Source: CAYMJA01 sp964391095 (GTDB taxonomy: Bacteria; Patescibacteriota; Minisyncoccia; Minisyncoccales; GWA2-38-27). From it: DNA of 64,000 nucleotides. Both the position numbers and the translations under genes were made by a program. This document shows, one piece after another, positions 23,103 through 31,725 of the stretch. Each line of letters opens with the position of its first letter. Within the stretch, counting starts at the first letter, position 1. The notes under the pieces are model-generated. The model saw nothing but the letters and a program-made list of their open reading frames with translations. It was not told where the DNA came from and did no database searches. Location: assembly GCA_964391095.1 (NCBI GenBank), contig CAYMJA010000003.1:4193-68192 (forward strand). Direction: 5' to 3'.

Positions 23103-24562
23103 TGATTAAATTGTTGAATTAATTGTTTTGGCACCCTACCTTCTAAAAGCACTACATCGTTTTGTTTACAAAAAATATTTATCCTTTCAATAATTTCTTT
23201 TGGATTCTCAATAAACAAGATATTTTCTTTTTTCATTCCTTTTTCAATTGCCCCTTCTTGTATTTCTTTAAATCTTTCTTTTGTTGTAATTATTGCCAAA
23301 TTACAAACCTCACCAATTTTCCTCCCTATTCTCCTATGAACTTCTTTTGAACTCCTTCCTAATTCAATTAAACAAGGCATAACAATAATCCTCTTTCCAG
23401 AATAAACTTTTAAATAATCTAAATCAGCAATTACGCCATCCGGATTTGCAGAATAAGAACTATCAAGAATAGTTAAGCCATTTTTCTTCAAAATCTCCAT
23501 TGCCCCCTGCTCTGGTTTAATTTTTGAGCAAGCCCTTGAAATTTCTCCCAAACTCATTCCCAGTTCTTGAGCACAGCAAGCAGCCAATAAAATATTTTCA
23601 ATATTTTGCCTTCCTAATAAATTTACTTTGAAATTGGCTGAACCCCCGTTTTTAGAACTAACTTTAAAGGAAATAAACTCTTTTTCAACTTTAATGTCTT
23701 CTGCCCATATATTCAATTTCTCTTTAACAGAACAAAACCTTTGATTCTTGACCTTTGATTCTTGACCTTTGATTCTTGATTTGATAAATTTATTGTCCCA
23801 GTTAAAAATCGCAATTCCATTTTCAGGTAAACTTTCTATCAGTTCAAATTTCGTATTAATAATATTTTCTTGGGAACCAAAAAGAGCTATATGTTGTTCG
23901 TTTATCCCGGTTAAAATGCCAATTTTAGGTTGAACCATCCGGCAGGGCGGTTTTATCTCTCCTAATCCATAAGCGGCCATTTCTACTATAAAAATTTGAT
24001 GTTCAGAAGTTAAATTGTTTAAGATACATCGAGCAATTCCCGGATCAGTGTTTTGGTGTTCAGGGGTTTTGAGAATTTTGAATTTCTCTTCCAAGATAGC
24101 GGCTAAAAATTCCTTGGTTGAGGTTTTTCCATAACTCCCGGTAATACCAATAACTAAAAGGTCTTTAAATTCTTCTCTTTTTTCTTTTGCTTTCTTTAAA
24201 ATTCTCTTTATTAAAACAGTAGTGGGGATTTGAAAAAATAAAACTAAAAGAGAAAAAATTATTGGAGCCAAAATAACTAAAATCAGAAGCGCAAGATAAA
24301 ACAAATATCCCGGTAAAGAAAAAAGATAAAACAAAATTAAAAATCCAATTAATATGCCGGAAACCAAAATAATAACGGTTTTTTTGGTCAATTTGGGATA
24401 TCTGATACCGTGCAAACTAAAAATTATTTTTCTTATTTTTTGAGTTCCAAAATGAGCCTTGAGTCTCTTTAAACGATATTCTTTTAATTGCCAAAGCCAA
24501 ATCCAAAAAAGGAGCAATTTTATAAAAATAAAAAACCAAAAAACAGCAATAAATGTTTTCAT
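23099..24562 (-). CDS. murF: MurF-like Mur ligase with N-terminal membrane segments
   Basis: 487 residues. Residues about 5-25 and 62-115 are hydrophobic (three to four helices) in place of the usual MurF N-terminal uridine-binding domain. The central ligase domain has the P-loop GITGSYGKTSTKEFLA, the 'TPEHQNTDPGIARCILN' segment and EMAAYGLGEIKPPC; the C-terminal domain has LDSSYSANPDGVIADLDYL. It would ligate D-Ala-D-Ala to UDP-MurNAc-tripeptide, but the missing N-domain makes substrate less certain. A three-copy 14-bp tandem repeat is embedded at 23738-23779. Overlaps its neighbours by 4 nt on both sides. Confidence 0.8.
   Translation of the reverse strand: MKTFIAVFWFFIFIKLLLFWIWLWQLKEYRLKRLKAHFGTQKIRKIIFSLHGIRYPKLTKKTVIILVSGILIGFLILFYLFSLPGYLFYLALLILVILAPIIFSLLVLFFQIPTTVLIKRILKKAKEKREEFKDLLVIGITGSYGKTSTKEFLAAILEEKFKILKTPEHQNTDPGIARCILNNLTSEHQIFIVEMAAYGLGEIKPPCRMVQPKIGILTGINEQHIALFGSQENIINTKFELIESLPENGIAIFNWDNKFIKSRIKGQESKVKNQRFCSVKEKLNIWAEDIKVEKEFISFKVSSKNGGSANFKVNLLGRQNIENILLAACCAQELGMSLGEISRACSKIKPEQGAMEILKKNGLTILDSSYSANPDGVIADLDYLKVYSGKRIIVMPCLIELGRSSKEVHRRIGRKIGEVCNLAIITTKERFKEIQEGAIEKGMKKENILFIENPKEIIERINIFCKQNDVVLLEGRVPKQLIQQFNQ
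23738..23779. repeat. intragenic 3 x 14-bp tandem repeat in murF
   Basis: CCTTTGATTCTTGA occurs three times in perfect tandem (23738, 23752, 23766). Total 42 bp keeps frame; each copy is read in a different frame, encoding SRIKGQESKVKNQR. Confidence 0.85.
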
Positions 24563-25326
24563 CGTAAAAATTTGGTTATTATTTCTAATAATCTTTCCGG
24601 GTTTTCTAAATGAGGGCTATGGCCAATTCTGGGTACAATTTCTAACTGAGAGTTTTTTATATTCTCTTTAAACATATAAGCGTATTTTAATGGAATTATT
24701 TTATCTTTTCTACCCCAAACAATTAAAGTTTTTGTTTTAATTTGAGAAAGGTCAGGCAATAAATCTTCTTCTAAAACCTTTTTAATCGTTTCTCTCATAA
24801 CCCCTTTGGTTTTTGAATAATCTTTACTTCGGATAAGAATATAAAATAAATTCTTAGCTCTATTTTTAAATCCTCTTAAGGGTTTTTTACTAAAAATAAT
24901 ATTTCCTGTCTTGCTTATTTGAAAAATTATTTTTGTTTCTAAATCTGGCTTTGGTTTAATACCAGCTGGAGCGCATAAAATTAACTTTGTTATTTTTTTA
25001 GGATAATTTTTAGCAAATTTTATAGCTACCCTTGCCCCGAAAGAATGGGCTATTATGGAAAACTTATTTAATTTCAAAAATCTAATAAAACCAAGCAGCC
25101 ATTTGGCATAATCAGCCACTTCCCAAGCCTTGGGAGGATTTGCGCTTTTTCCAAAACCGGGAAAATCAGGACAAATCATTTTGTACCCTTGAGCAGCTAA
25201 AATTCTCTGGATTTGCAGCCAAGAATCTGAAGACCCTCCCCAGCCATGCAAAACAAGAACAGGTTGCCCGTTTCCAGCAACCTTATAATTTGTTTTCAAT
25301 TTATTAATATAAACCTCTTTCTCCAT
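24559..25326 (-). CDS. alpha/beta hydrolase
   Basis: 255 residues from ATG 25326. Opening VPVLVLHGWGGSSDSW carries the HG oxyanion motif; nucleophile elbow AHSFGARVA (Ser about 106); acid in VWGRKDKIIPL and His in GHSPHLENPE, completing the triad. A lid domain of helices spans about 130-200. Substrate unknown. It overlaps murF by 4 nt and lies downstream of serS, so it is part of the envelope/translation operon. Confidence 0.8.
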   Translation of the reverse strand: MEKEVYINKLKTNYKVAGNGQPVLVLHGWGGSSDSWLQIQRILAAQGYKMICPDFPGFGKSANPPKAWEVADYAKWLLGFIRFLKLNKFSIIAHSFGARVAIKFAKNYPKKITKLILCAPAGIKPKPDLETKIIFQISKTGNIIFSKKPLRGFKNRAKNLFYILIRSKDYSKTKGVMRETIKKVLEEDLLPDLSQIKTKTLIVWGRKDKIIPLKYAYMFKENIKNSQLEIVPRIGHSPHLENPERLLEIITKFLR

Positions 25327-25342
25327 GTTTTTATGATGAGTT

Positions 25343-25361
25343 TTGGCAGGTGCGACCTGCC
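25343..25361. repeat. perfect hairpin between serS and the hydrolase gene
   Basis: TGGCAGGT-gcg-ACCTGCCA, 8-bp stem. No T-run, so more likely a mobile palindrome or processing hairpin than a terminator. Confidence 0.5.
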
Positions 25362-25386
25362 AAGATTGGATGTTCAAGGTTGGGTC

Positions 25387-26688
25387 TTAAACATCTCTAT
25401 TTTTGATTTCTTTAAAAGGTAAATATTTTTGAAGCGCCTCTGGTATTCTTATACTTCCGTCTTTCTGCTGAAAATTTTCAATAATAGCAATTAAAGTTCT
25501 GCCAATTGCAAAAGCAGTTCCATTAATAGTGTGAACAAATTTCAATTTGCCCTCCTTTTTAGGGTAGGCTGGCGAGGAAAAGGTGGTGGGTGGGTCGTAG
25601 TCTCGGNNNNNNNNNNCCTGAAAATCAGTGCAATTTGAGGTAGAATGGGTCTCCCGATAACAATTCTGAGAAGGTACCCAGGTTTCAATATCGTACTGAG
25701 CGGCCGTAGGAAACGCCATATCTGCCGTGCAAATCTGAACTACTTGATAAGGAAGTGCTAATTTTTTCATCAGTTCTTCTTCTATTTTTAGAAAAAATTG
25801 ATGCTCTTTTTTAGAATCATCTGGTTTAGAAAAACTAAACATCTCCACTTTATCAAATTGGTGAACTCTCAATATTCCTCTGGTATCTTTTCCATAAGCT
25901 CCGGCCTCCCGACGGAAACAGGTTGAAAAACCAAGATATCTCCGGGGTAATTCTTTTTCGTTAAAAATTTCATTAGCATGCATTGGTCCTATTGACTGTT
26001 CAGCTGTTCCTACTAAATATAAATTATTCTTTTCAATAAAATATCCTTCTTCTGGAGCTTTTATCAGGTATCCCATTCCCTCCATCATTGTTGGTTTTAT
26101 CATCACTGGAGGAATAATTGGAATAAATCCTTTTTTTATTAAATTATCAAAAGTTAAATTTATTAAAGCAAATTCTAATAAAGCAGCTTCCCTTTTTAAA
26201 AATCCAAAACGAGTCCCTGAGATTTTAGCTGCCCTTTTTAGGTCAATCAAATCAAGGTCCTCAGCAATTTCTAAATAATCTTTGGGTTCAAAGTCAAATT
26301 TCGGCCTCTTTCCTATTTCTCTCAAAACTATATTGTCTTTTTCGTCTTTCCCAACCGGAACATTATCTAAGGGCAGATTAGGAATTTGACATATTAATTT
26401 TTCAAATTCTTCATTCAACCCTTTTAGAAATTCTTTTAGTTTATCGCTTTTTTTATCAAGTTTTTGCATCTCAGAAATAATTTTTTGTTTTTCCTTTTTC
26501 TCTTTAGCTGCTGCAATTTTCCTGCTTGCTCTATTTTTTTCAGCCAATATGCTCTCTAATGCTGTTTGAGTTTCCCTTTTTTCTTTATCTATTTTCAAAA
26601 GCCGGTTAATATCAACTTTAACCTGCTTTTTTTGGCATCCATCTTTTACTTTTTTAGGATTTTCTCTGATGAATTTTATATCAAGCAT
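25387..26688 (-). CDS. serS: seryl-tRNA synthetase (contains assembly gap)
   Basis: Charges tRNA-Ser. About 433 residues: N-terminal long coiled-coil arm (about 28-110), class II catalytic core with motif 2 'RRYLGFSTCFRREAGAYGKDTRGILRVHQFDKVEMF' region and motif 3 (NGTAFAIGRTLIAIIENFQQ). Ten N at 25607-25616 interrupt the stretch after SNCTDFQ, and the following residues (RDYDPPTTFSSPAYP) do not match the ARRxNIRY usually found there. The gene is probably intact in the cell. Neighbours are lysS upstream and a hydrolase downstream. Confidence 0.92.
   Translation of the reverse strand: MLDIKFIRENPKKVKDGCQKKQVKVDINRLLKIDKEKRETQTALESILAEKNRASRKIAAAKEKKEKQKIISEMQKLDKKSDKLKEFLKGLNEEFEKLICQIPNLPLDNVPVGKDEKDNIVLREIGKRPKFDFEPKDYLEIAEDLDLIDLKRAAKISGTRFGFLKREAALLEFALINLTFDNLIKKGFIPIIPPVMIKPTMMEGMGYLIKAPEEGYFIEKNNLYLVGTAEQSIGPMHANEIFNEKELPRRYLGFSTCFRREAGAYGKDTRGILRVHQFDKVEMFSFSKPDDSKKEHQFFLKIEEELMKKLALPYQVVQICTADMAFPTAAQYDIETWVPSQNCYRETHSTSNCTDFQXXXXRDYDPPTTFSSPAYPKKEGKLKFVHTINGTAFAIGRTLIAIIENFQQKDGSIRIPEALQKYLPFKEIKNRDV
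25607..25616. other. scaffold gap (10 N) inside serS
   Basis: Ten ambiguous bases. The true gap length is probably unknown. About 45 bp on its left side are GC-richer than the gene and encode non-consensus residues. Confidence 0.95.
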
Positions 26689-26730
26689 AATTTAATTTTT
26701 TACTGAATATTCTGCCTGAAGATAGAATAA

Positions 26731-28188
26731 TTATCTCGGACGCATCAAGGGAAATAGAATCACTTCCCTCAAGCTATGAGAATCTGTTAAAAGAGTCACT
26801 AATCGGTCAATTCCCATTCCAAAGCCAGCCGCCGGAGGCATACCATATTCCAGGGCTTCAATAAAATCTTTATCCATTCTTTGGGCTTCTTCAAATCCCT
26901 CTTTAAAGATTTTTTCTTGCTCCTGAAACCTTCTTTTTTGTTCAATAGGATTATTGAGTTCAGAAAAAGCATTAATTAGTTCAAAGCCAGCCGTTACTAA
27001 CTGAAAATTTGCTGTTTTTGCCGGATTCTTTTCAAGCTGTTTGGCCAAGGGGAAAGCCCCTAAAGGATGATGGATTATAAAAGTGGGCTGCCAGATTTTA
27101 GGACGGCAGAATTTCTTGTAAATTTCGTCCGCAACCTCGGCTTTTTCTCCCTTTGCCTCAATCCCTAATTTCTTCGCCTCTTTTGTAAGAGCCTTTAAAT
27201 TAATTTCGCCTAAATCAATTTTTGTATATTTTTTCAAAAGCTGAGTAAATTCAATCCTCGGCCAAGGAGGTTTAAAATTTATTTCCTTGCCCTCGTATCT
27301 TATCCTAAAACTTCTAAAAAGATTTTTAACTAATGCTGAAAGAAATTCCTCTGTTAGTTTCATTAAATCTTTGTAATCAGCATAAGCCCAATAAAATTCT
27401 AACATTGTAAAATCCGGATTATGGGCTCTATCCACTCCTTCGTTTCTAAAACATTTTCCAATTTCATATATTTTTTCAAAACCGCCGATTAAAAGCCGTT
27501 TCAAATAAAGCTCGGGGGAAATCCGAAGATATAAATCAATATCTAAAGCGTTTAAGTGGGTTTTAAACGGCTTGGCTTTTGCTCCGCCGTAAAGGGGTTG
27601 TAAAATGGGAGTTTCCACTTCTAAAAACCCTTTATTTTCTAAAAATGCTCTTATTTGTTTAATAATTTTTGAACGAAGTTCAAATTTTTCTTTAACTTTG
27701 GGATTAAAAATCAAATCCAAATATCTTTTCCGATATCTTTCTTCAATATCTTTGAGACCATGCCATTTTTCGGGCAAAGGCAAAAGGGACTTAGCCAACA
27801 TTTTATAATCACCTGCTTCAATTGTCTTCTCTCCTTTCTTGGTTTTGAACAAAACTCCCCTGATTTCAACAAAGTCCCCTATATCAAAATTATTCAAGAA
27901 AAATTGATAACCCTTTTCCCCTAATTTATCCTTTCTGAATAAAACTTGAATCCTAGCCGAACCGTCTTTAATATGAGAAAAAACCAGGCCGCCGTGCTCT
28001 CTTAAAGACATCATCCTGCCACTTAAAACGAACTCTTTTTTTAGCCGAGAAAATTTATTAAAATTCTCTAATGCCTCCCCGCAAGTATGGGTTCTTTTTG
28101 TCTGGCTTGGGTAGGCCAAAAGACCAGCACTTTCAATTGCCTTAAGTTTTTTGAGCCGATTTTTTCGAATTTCATCTATTGTCGCCAT
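26731..28188 (-). CDS. lysS: lysyl-tRNA synthetase, class II
   Basis: 485 residues. OB-fold anticodon-binding domain (about 50-145, FVLSGRMMSLREHGGLVFSHIKD), then class II core: motif 1 'FLENKGFLEVETPILQPLYGGAKAKPF', motif 2 EKIYEIGKCFRNEG, motif 3 PAAGFGMGIDRLVTLLTD. Partner of the tRNA-Lys at 14287. An intrinsic terminator precedes it on the transcribed strand, so it probably has its own promoter in the 28189-28229 gap, though I cannot place one. Confidence 0.95.
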   Translation of the reverse strand: MATIDEIRKNRLKKLKAIESAGLLAYPSQTKRTHTCGEALENFNKFSRLKKEFVLSGRMMSLREHGGLVFSHIKDGSARIQVLFRKDKLGEKGYQFFLNNFDIGDFVEIRGVLFKTKKGEKTIEAGDYKMLAKSLLPLPEKWHGLKDIEERYRKRYLDLIFNPKVKEKFELRSKIIKQIRAFLENKGFLEVETPILQPLYGGAKAKPFKTHLNALDIDLYLRISPELYLKRLLIGGFEKIYEIGKCFRNEGVDRAHNPDFTMLEFYWAYADYKDLMKLTEEFLSALVKNLFRSFRIRYEGKEINFKPPWPRIEFTQLLKKYTKIDLGEINLKALTKEAKKLGIEAKGEKAEVADEIYKKFCRPKIWQPTFIIHHPLGAFPLAKQLEKNPAKTANFQLVTAGFELINAFSELNNPIEQKRRFQEQEKIFKEGFEEAQRMDKDFIEALEYGMPPAAGFGMGIDRLVTLLTDSHSLREVILFPLMRPR

Positions 28189-28229
28189 TGTATTAGTTTA
28201 ACTTATTTTACATTTCCAGTCAAAACAAA

Positions 28230-28258
28230 AACAGCTCGCTATATAGCGAGCTGTTTTT
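28230..28258 (-). terminator. intrinsic terminator of the PKD/dockerin surface protein gene
   Basis: Perfect 13-bp stem with arms AACAGCTCGCTAT (28230-28242) and ATAGCGAGCTGTT (28243-28255). Poly-A on the left gives a U-run on the minus strand. Same stem core as the terminator at 35287. Confidence 0.85.
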
Positions 28259-28283
28259 AGGAGTTCGGAATAGTTTCCGGTTT

Positions 28284-31200
28284 CTATCTTCCTATTAACT
28301 CTTTTATTTTTTTAAGCATTTCAGCAACTGCATCAGAAATAGATGCTAATTGACTCTCTATGTTTGTGTTCTTTAATCCTAATCCTCTTGGGTCTGGAAT
28401 CGGTTCTATTGTTTCGTTATGCATTTCACCAGAACTTTCAAAAAACTTGTAATTTGTTTCATTCCCGTCCTTAAAGCCGACTTTCATAACACATCTCGCC
28501 GAACCATCCCATTTGTTTAATTGTAAGTAATATCGGCAACTTTCACCTTTGTTGTAAACCTTATTTTCCTGACAGATTGATTGACAGTCGTTCGGCCAAT
28601 CATTGTTACATAGAGTAGATATGCCATAACAATTGTCGCAACCGGGCAGGGCTTCAACGCTAACAATTTCTCCTTTTCCGTTATTAAAGTTTAAATAGAC
28701 CCTATGGCTTGATCGCCCGGCGCCCCAATCAAACACCGGAGCCACGTTCCAACACATTGGACCGGGACAAGCATTAATAAGCTCTTGAAGTTCTAAAACA
28801 TCAAAAAGATCTGTTTTTGTATCGCAATTAACATCACAAATCTTGTCGCCAGGACAATTTCTTGCCTCTATCACAACATCCTCTAAAAACGATACATCAG
28901 AACCATCTACTTTTCTATCTCTATTGTAATCACAATATTTAACTAAGGTAGGATCTGTACATACTCCTGATGCTTCAATAATAGTAATTGGTATCTTAAC
29001 CTCATTGCCAAACCAGGTTTTGGTTTCATAAACCATATCTATACCTAATTGTAGTTCACCTATTTGGTTAATATCCATACCCTCTCCAGTACATATCTTC
29101 ATATTGTCAAGGGTAGCGCTTTGACCCGGCGCGACATCATAGGGCAGGCCAAATCCCGAACCCCTGGTTATATCATGGACATAGGTGCCATCAGGCAAAT
29201 AAGCGTGAGGCCGGCAGTGAAATTCAGGAAGACCAGTGGATGTCCAGGTAGCAGTACCAGTATTGGTTACATTAACCTTTATATCAATGTCTTCACCAAA
29301 AGGAACTTCCTTATCATAAGAGAGAACATCAATCTCTGCCTGATAAATCTCTTCTTCCTTTACGTTCATATTAAACGAAGCTCTATCACTTCCTCCCCGA
29401 CAATCGCTCACTGTTACCTTAACTATATAAGTTCCAACCTTGGACCAGGAATGGCTAGTTTTGAAAGTGGTATTAGGCTGAGTAGAGGGACACACTCCTT
29501 TGATTACTGAACTGTCACCCCAGTCAATTGACCAGCTTAAATTGTCTTCATCAGAATCAGTAGCAGTAAAGGTAAAAGAAACTGTTTCTCTTGGCTTAAC
29601 ACTGGAAAAGACAGCAATTTCTCCAAGTTTAGGGGAATGATTCTCTTTACAAGGGTCCTCGGTAGATTCTTTCATAGTCTTACACCAGGCTTCGTCGTTC
29701 ATTCTGGTACCAAGCAAAGTGTAATCCAAATAGTTTATGGACTTGTCTTTGTTAAGGTCGTAAACTGGATTATACTTTGCGTCTCCGCAGGTCGTATTCC
29801 AACTTTCTTGAAGACCGTTCTCAAGGTCAGTGCAAGAGGTGGGATATTTTAGAATACTAAAATAATTATCGCTAAGATCTTCGGCAACAATTTTTCCGTT
29901 TAAGGTTGATAGATGTATGCCTATTTTATACTCTCCTGGGATTAAATCTGAAGGTACTGTTAAGCCATAATTACCAACACTAGCATTAATGTTTACATCA
30001 ATAATTTTGCTATATTTGATAGCATCTTTTTTGAGAAAACCAATTATGCCTATTTTATAATTTTCTGGTATTCCAGTTACTTTCCAAGTAATATTGTATG
30101 TCTTGCCAATTACCCACTCTTCTCCTCCATTGGGAGAAATGACAGTGATGGATTTTCCTTCCTTCTCCTCACAAACATCCATTCTATAAACCTGGCCATA
30201 TTTTAATCCTACATTATGATGGCAATAACCAGTGTGACACTCAGTATCGTCATCACAGTCGCCTTCACCAGCATAGCATTTACAACCCGGGGAACAATAA
30301 TCCCAATCCCATAGGGGAGTAGTATGGCAGGTTTTTGAAACAACCTTAACCGTAGTGGATGTCCTGGCTGTTTGCCGATGGTCGTCAGTAACAGTAAATT
30401 TAATGGTATAGGTTCCAACCTTATTATAGCTATGAGTGAAACTGGTGGTCTGAACTCCCCTCTCAGCAGATGAAGAATATGGTATGGAAACCTCATCTCC
30501 CCAATCTACTCTATAACTTAAGACACCATTTTCCGGGTCATGGGCTTTAATTATCCAAGTGCCTGTTTGGTTAATCTTTAGCTGAGTTGGAGCAGTAAGG
30601 CCGTCAACAACCGGAGGAAGATTTTCTCCTTCTTTAACAATACTGAAATAATTGTCGCTTTCGTCGACTGTTATATGCGGAGGGCGTGGTATTACTCTAA
30701 CCTGAATTTTATACTTATCTCCTGATTTCAAATCATCTGGTAATGTCCATGAATACTTCTCAAGAGAAGCAGATAAACTATTTGCTATTTTTATTACTTC
30801 AACGGGAGTAGCATAATTTACAAGCTCAATTTCTACTTTTTCAAAACCCTCAGAACTCCAGGTAATATTATGAGTAGTCCCAATCACCCACTTCTCTCCT
30901 CCATCGGGAGAAATAACAGTAATGGATTTTTCTTGAAGACTTGCTTCGCATTCTGCTTTAGTGGGAAAAGTACGCAAACCTAAATACATATATAGCCCGC
31001 AAAATTTCTTTTTTTGGCAGAAGCGGTGGTCATTATCATACCACCACAATTCTTTACATACAGCTTTACAGCCATAAAGCTGGTTTAACTTGGCTCTGGT
31101 GGTAGGACCGACAAAACCGGTTCCGTGAACAAGTCCCGGATAAGGAGCTAAAACCTCTGAAGCGTACTTTTCCTGAAAACCAACTACTGCCGAGGCAGTA

Positions 31201-31514
31201 TATTCATCAAAATTACCAGTGATTGTTCTTTGATAAAATCCTTCTTTTTCTAAAGCAGTTTGAAGAGCTTTAACTTCTGTTCCCCCCATTCCATATTTTA
31301 AATTTCTATTAAAATCGTGGGACCAAACCGTAGACGCTGGTTGAATTTCAGTTAATCGCTGTTGGAGTTCAGCGACTTGAGCGATTAAAGCTTCAATTTG
31401 GGCTTGAAGTCCCTCAACTGTTGCCGCTTTGGCAACTGGAGCATTGGCTCCTAAAAAGAAAACTGAAATTACCAAAAAAAGAGCAATTGAAAATAACTTT
31501 TTTGAATTTTTCAT
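28284..31514 (-). CDS. giant secreted surface protein with PG-binding, PKD and dockerin-like domains
   Basis: 1076 residues from ATG 31514, chosen because AGAAGG lies just upstream and a signal peptide begins there (KKLFSIALFLVISVFFLG ... AKA). Order: coiled-coil (about 35-60), peptidoglycan-binding-1-like domain (about 75-145, 'GTEVKALQTALEKEGFY'), Cys-rich segment, Ig-like 'SPDGGEKWVIGTTHNITW' domain (twice), PKD domains (about 310-385 and 640-720, GTYTIKFTVTDDH; GTYIVKVTVSDCRGG), dockerin-like Ca-binding repeats (NKDKSINYLDY, NRDRKVDGSDV, NCDTKTDLFDV) and a C-terminal segment ending MLKKIKELIGR. Likely a wall-attached adhesin or structural protein. Transcribed separately between murG and lysS. 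Confidence 0.85.
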   Translation of the reverse strand: MKNSKKLFSIALFLVISVFFLGANAPVAKAATVEGLQAQIEALIAQVAELQQRLTEIQPASTVWSHDFNRNLKYGMGGTEVKALQTALEKEGFYQRTITGNFDEYTASAVVGFQEKYASEVLAPYPGLVHGTGFVGPTTRAKLNQLYGCKAVCKELWWYDNDHRFCQKKKFCGLYMYLGLRTFPTKAECEASLQEKSITVISPDGGEKWVIGTTHNITWSSEGFEKVEIELVNYATPVEVIKIANSLSASLEKYSWTLPDDLKSGDKYKIQVRVIPRPPHITVDESDNYFSIVKEGENLPPVVDGLTAPTQLKINQTGTWIIKAHDPENGVLSYRVDWGDEVSIPYSSSAERGVQTTSFTHSYNKVGTYTIKFTVTDDHRQTARTSTTVKVVSKTCHTTPLWDWDYCSPGCKCYAGEGDCDDDTECHTGYCHHNVGLKYGQVYRMDVCEEKEGKSITVISPNGGEEWVIGKTYNITWKVTGIPENYKIGIIGFLKKDAIKYSKIIDVNINASVGNYGLTVPSDLIPGEYKIGIHLSTLNGKIVAEDLSDNYFSILKYPTSCTDLENGLQESWNTTCGDAKYNPVYDLNKDKSINYLDYTLLGTRMNDEAWCKTMKESTEDPCKENHSPKLGEIAVFSSVKPRETVSFTFTATDSDEDNLSWSIDWGDSSVIKGVCPSTQPNTTFKTSHSWSKVGTYIVKVTVSDCRGGSDRASFNMNVKEEEIYQAEIDVLSYDKEVPFGEDIDIKVNVTNTGTATWTSTGLPEFHCRPHAYLPDGTYVHDITRGSGFGLPYDVAPGQSATLDNMKICTGEGMDINQIGELQLGIDMVYETKTWFGNEVKIPITIIEASGVCTDPTLVKYCDYNRDRKVDGSDVSFLEDVVIEARNCPGDKICDVNCDTKTDLFDVLELQELINACPGPMCWNVAPVFDWGAGRSSHRVYLNFNNGKGEIVSVEALPGCDNCYGISTLCNNDWPNDCQSICQENKVYNKGESCRYYLQLNKWDGSARCVMKVGFKDGNETNYKFFESSGEMHNETIEPIPDPRGLGLKNTNIESQLASISDAVAEMLKKIKELIGR

Positions 31515-31608
31515 AGTTTTTACCTTCTTAAATAAGCCTATTATGGTCTTATTTAACAAGGTGAGTTTAATTTATTAATTATTTCTAATAATTTTTAACC
31601 TTTGTTTT

Positions 31609-31637
31609 AGTTTACCCCCCCTAAAAACTTTTGTCAA
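31609..31637 (-). promoter_or_regulatory. promoter of the surface protein gene
   Basis: -35 TTGACA (31637-31632), 17-bp spacer containing a G7 run, -10 TAAACT (31614-31609). Leader of about 85 nt to the ATG at 31514. Confidence 0.6.
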
Positions 31638-31669
31638 CCCTTCACCTAAGGCTTTGGGTGAAGGGTCAA
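31638..31669. repeat. hairpin and dispersed repeat copy
   Basis: CCCTTCACC (31638-31646) pairs with GGTGAAGGG (31657-31665). The right half GGGTGAAGGGTCAAGAA recurs with two differences near 18081 (AGGTGAAGGGTTAAGAA). Confidence 0.5.
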
Positions 31670-31725
31670 GAACAACAATCTTGGAAACAATCTGAATCGG
31701 TCATTGCTCATTGGTTGCTCGGTTA

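Noticed and set aside
29064..29510. 148-codon plus-strand frame inside the surface protein gene
   Set aside because: Antisense shadow; no SD, no recognisable domain, and the minus-strand PKD domain is clear.
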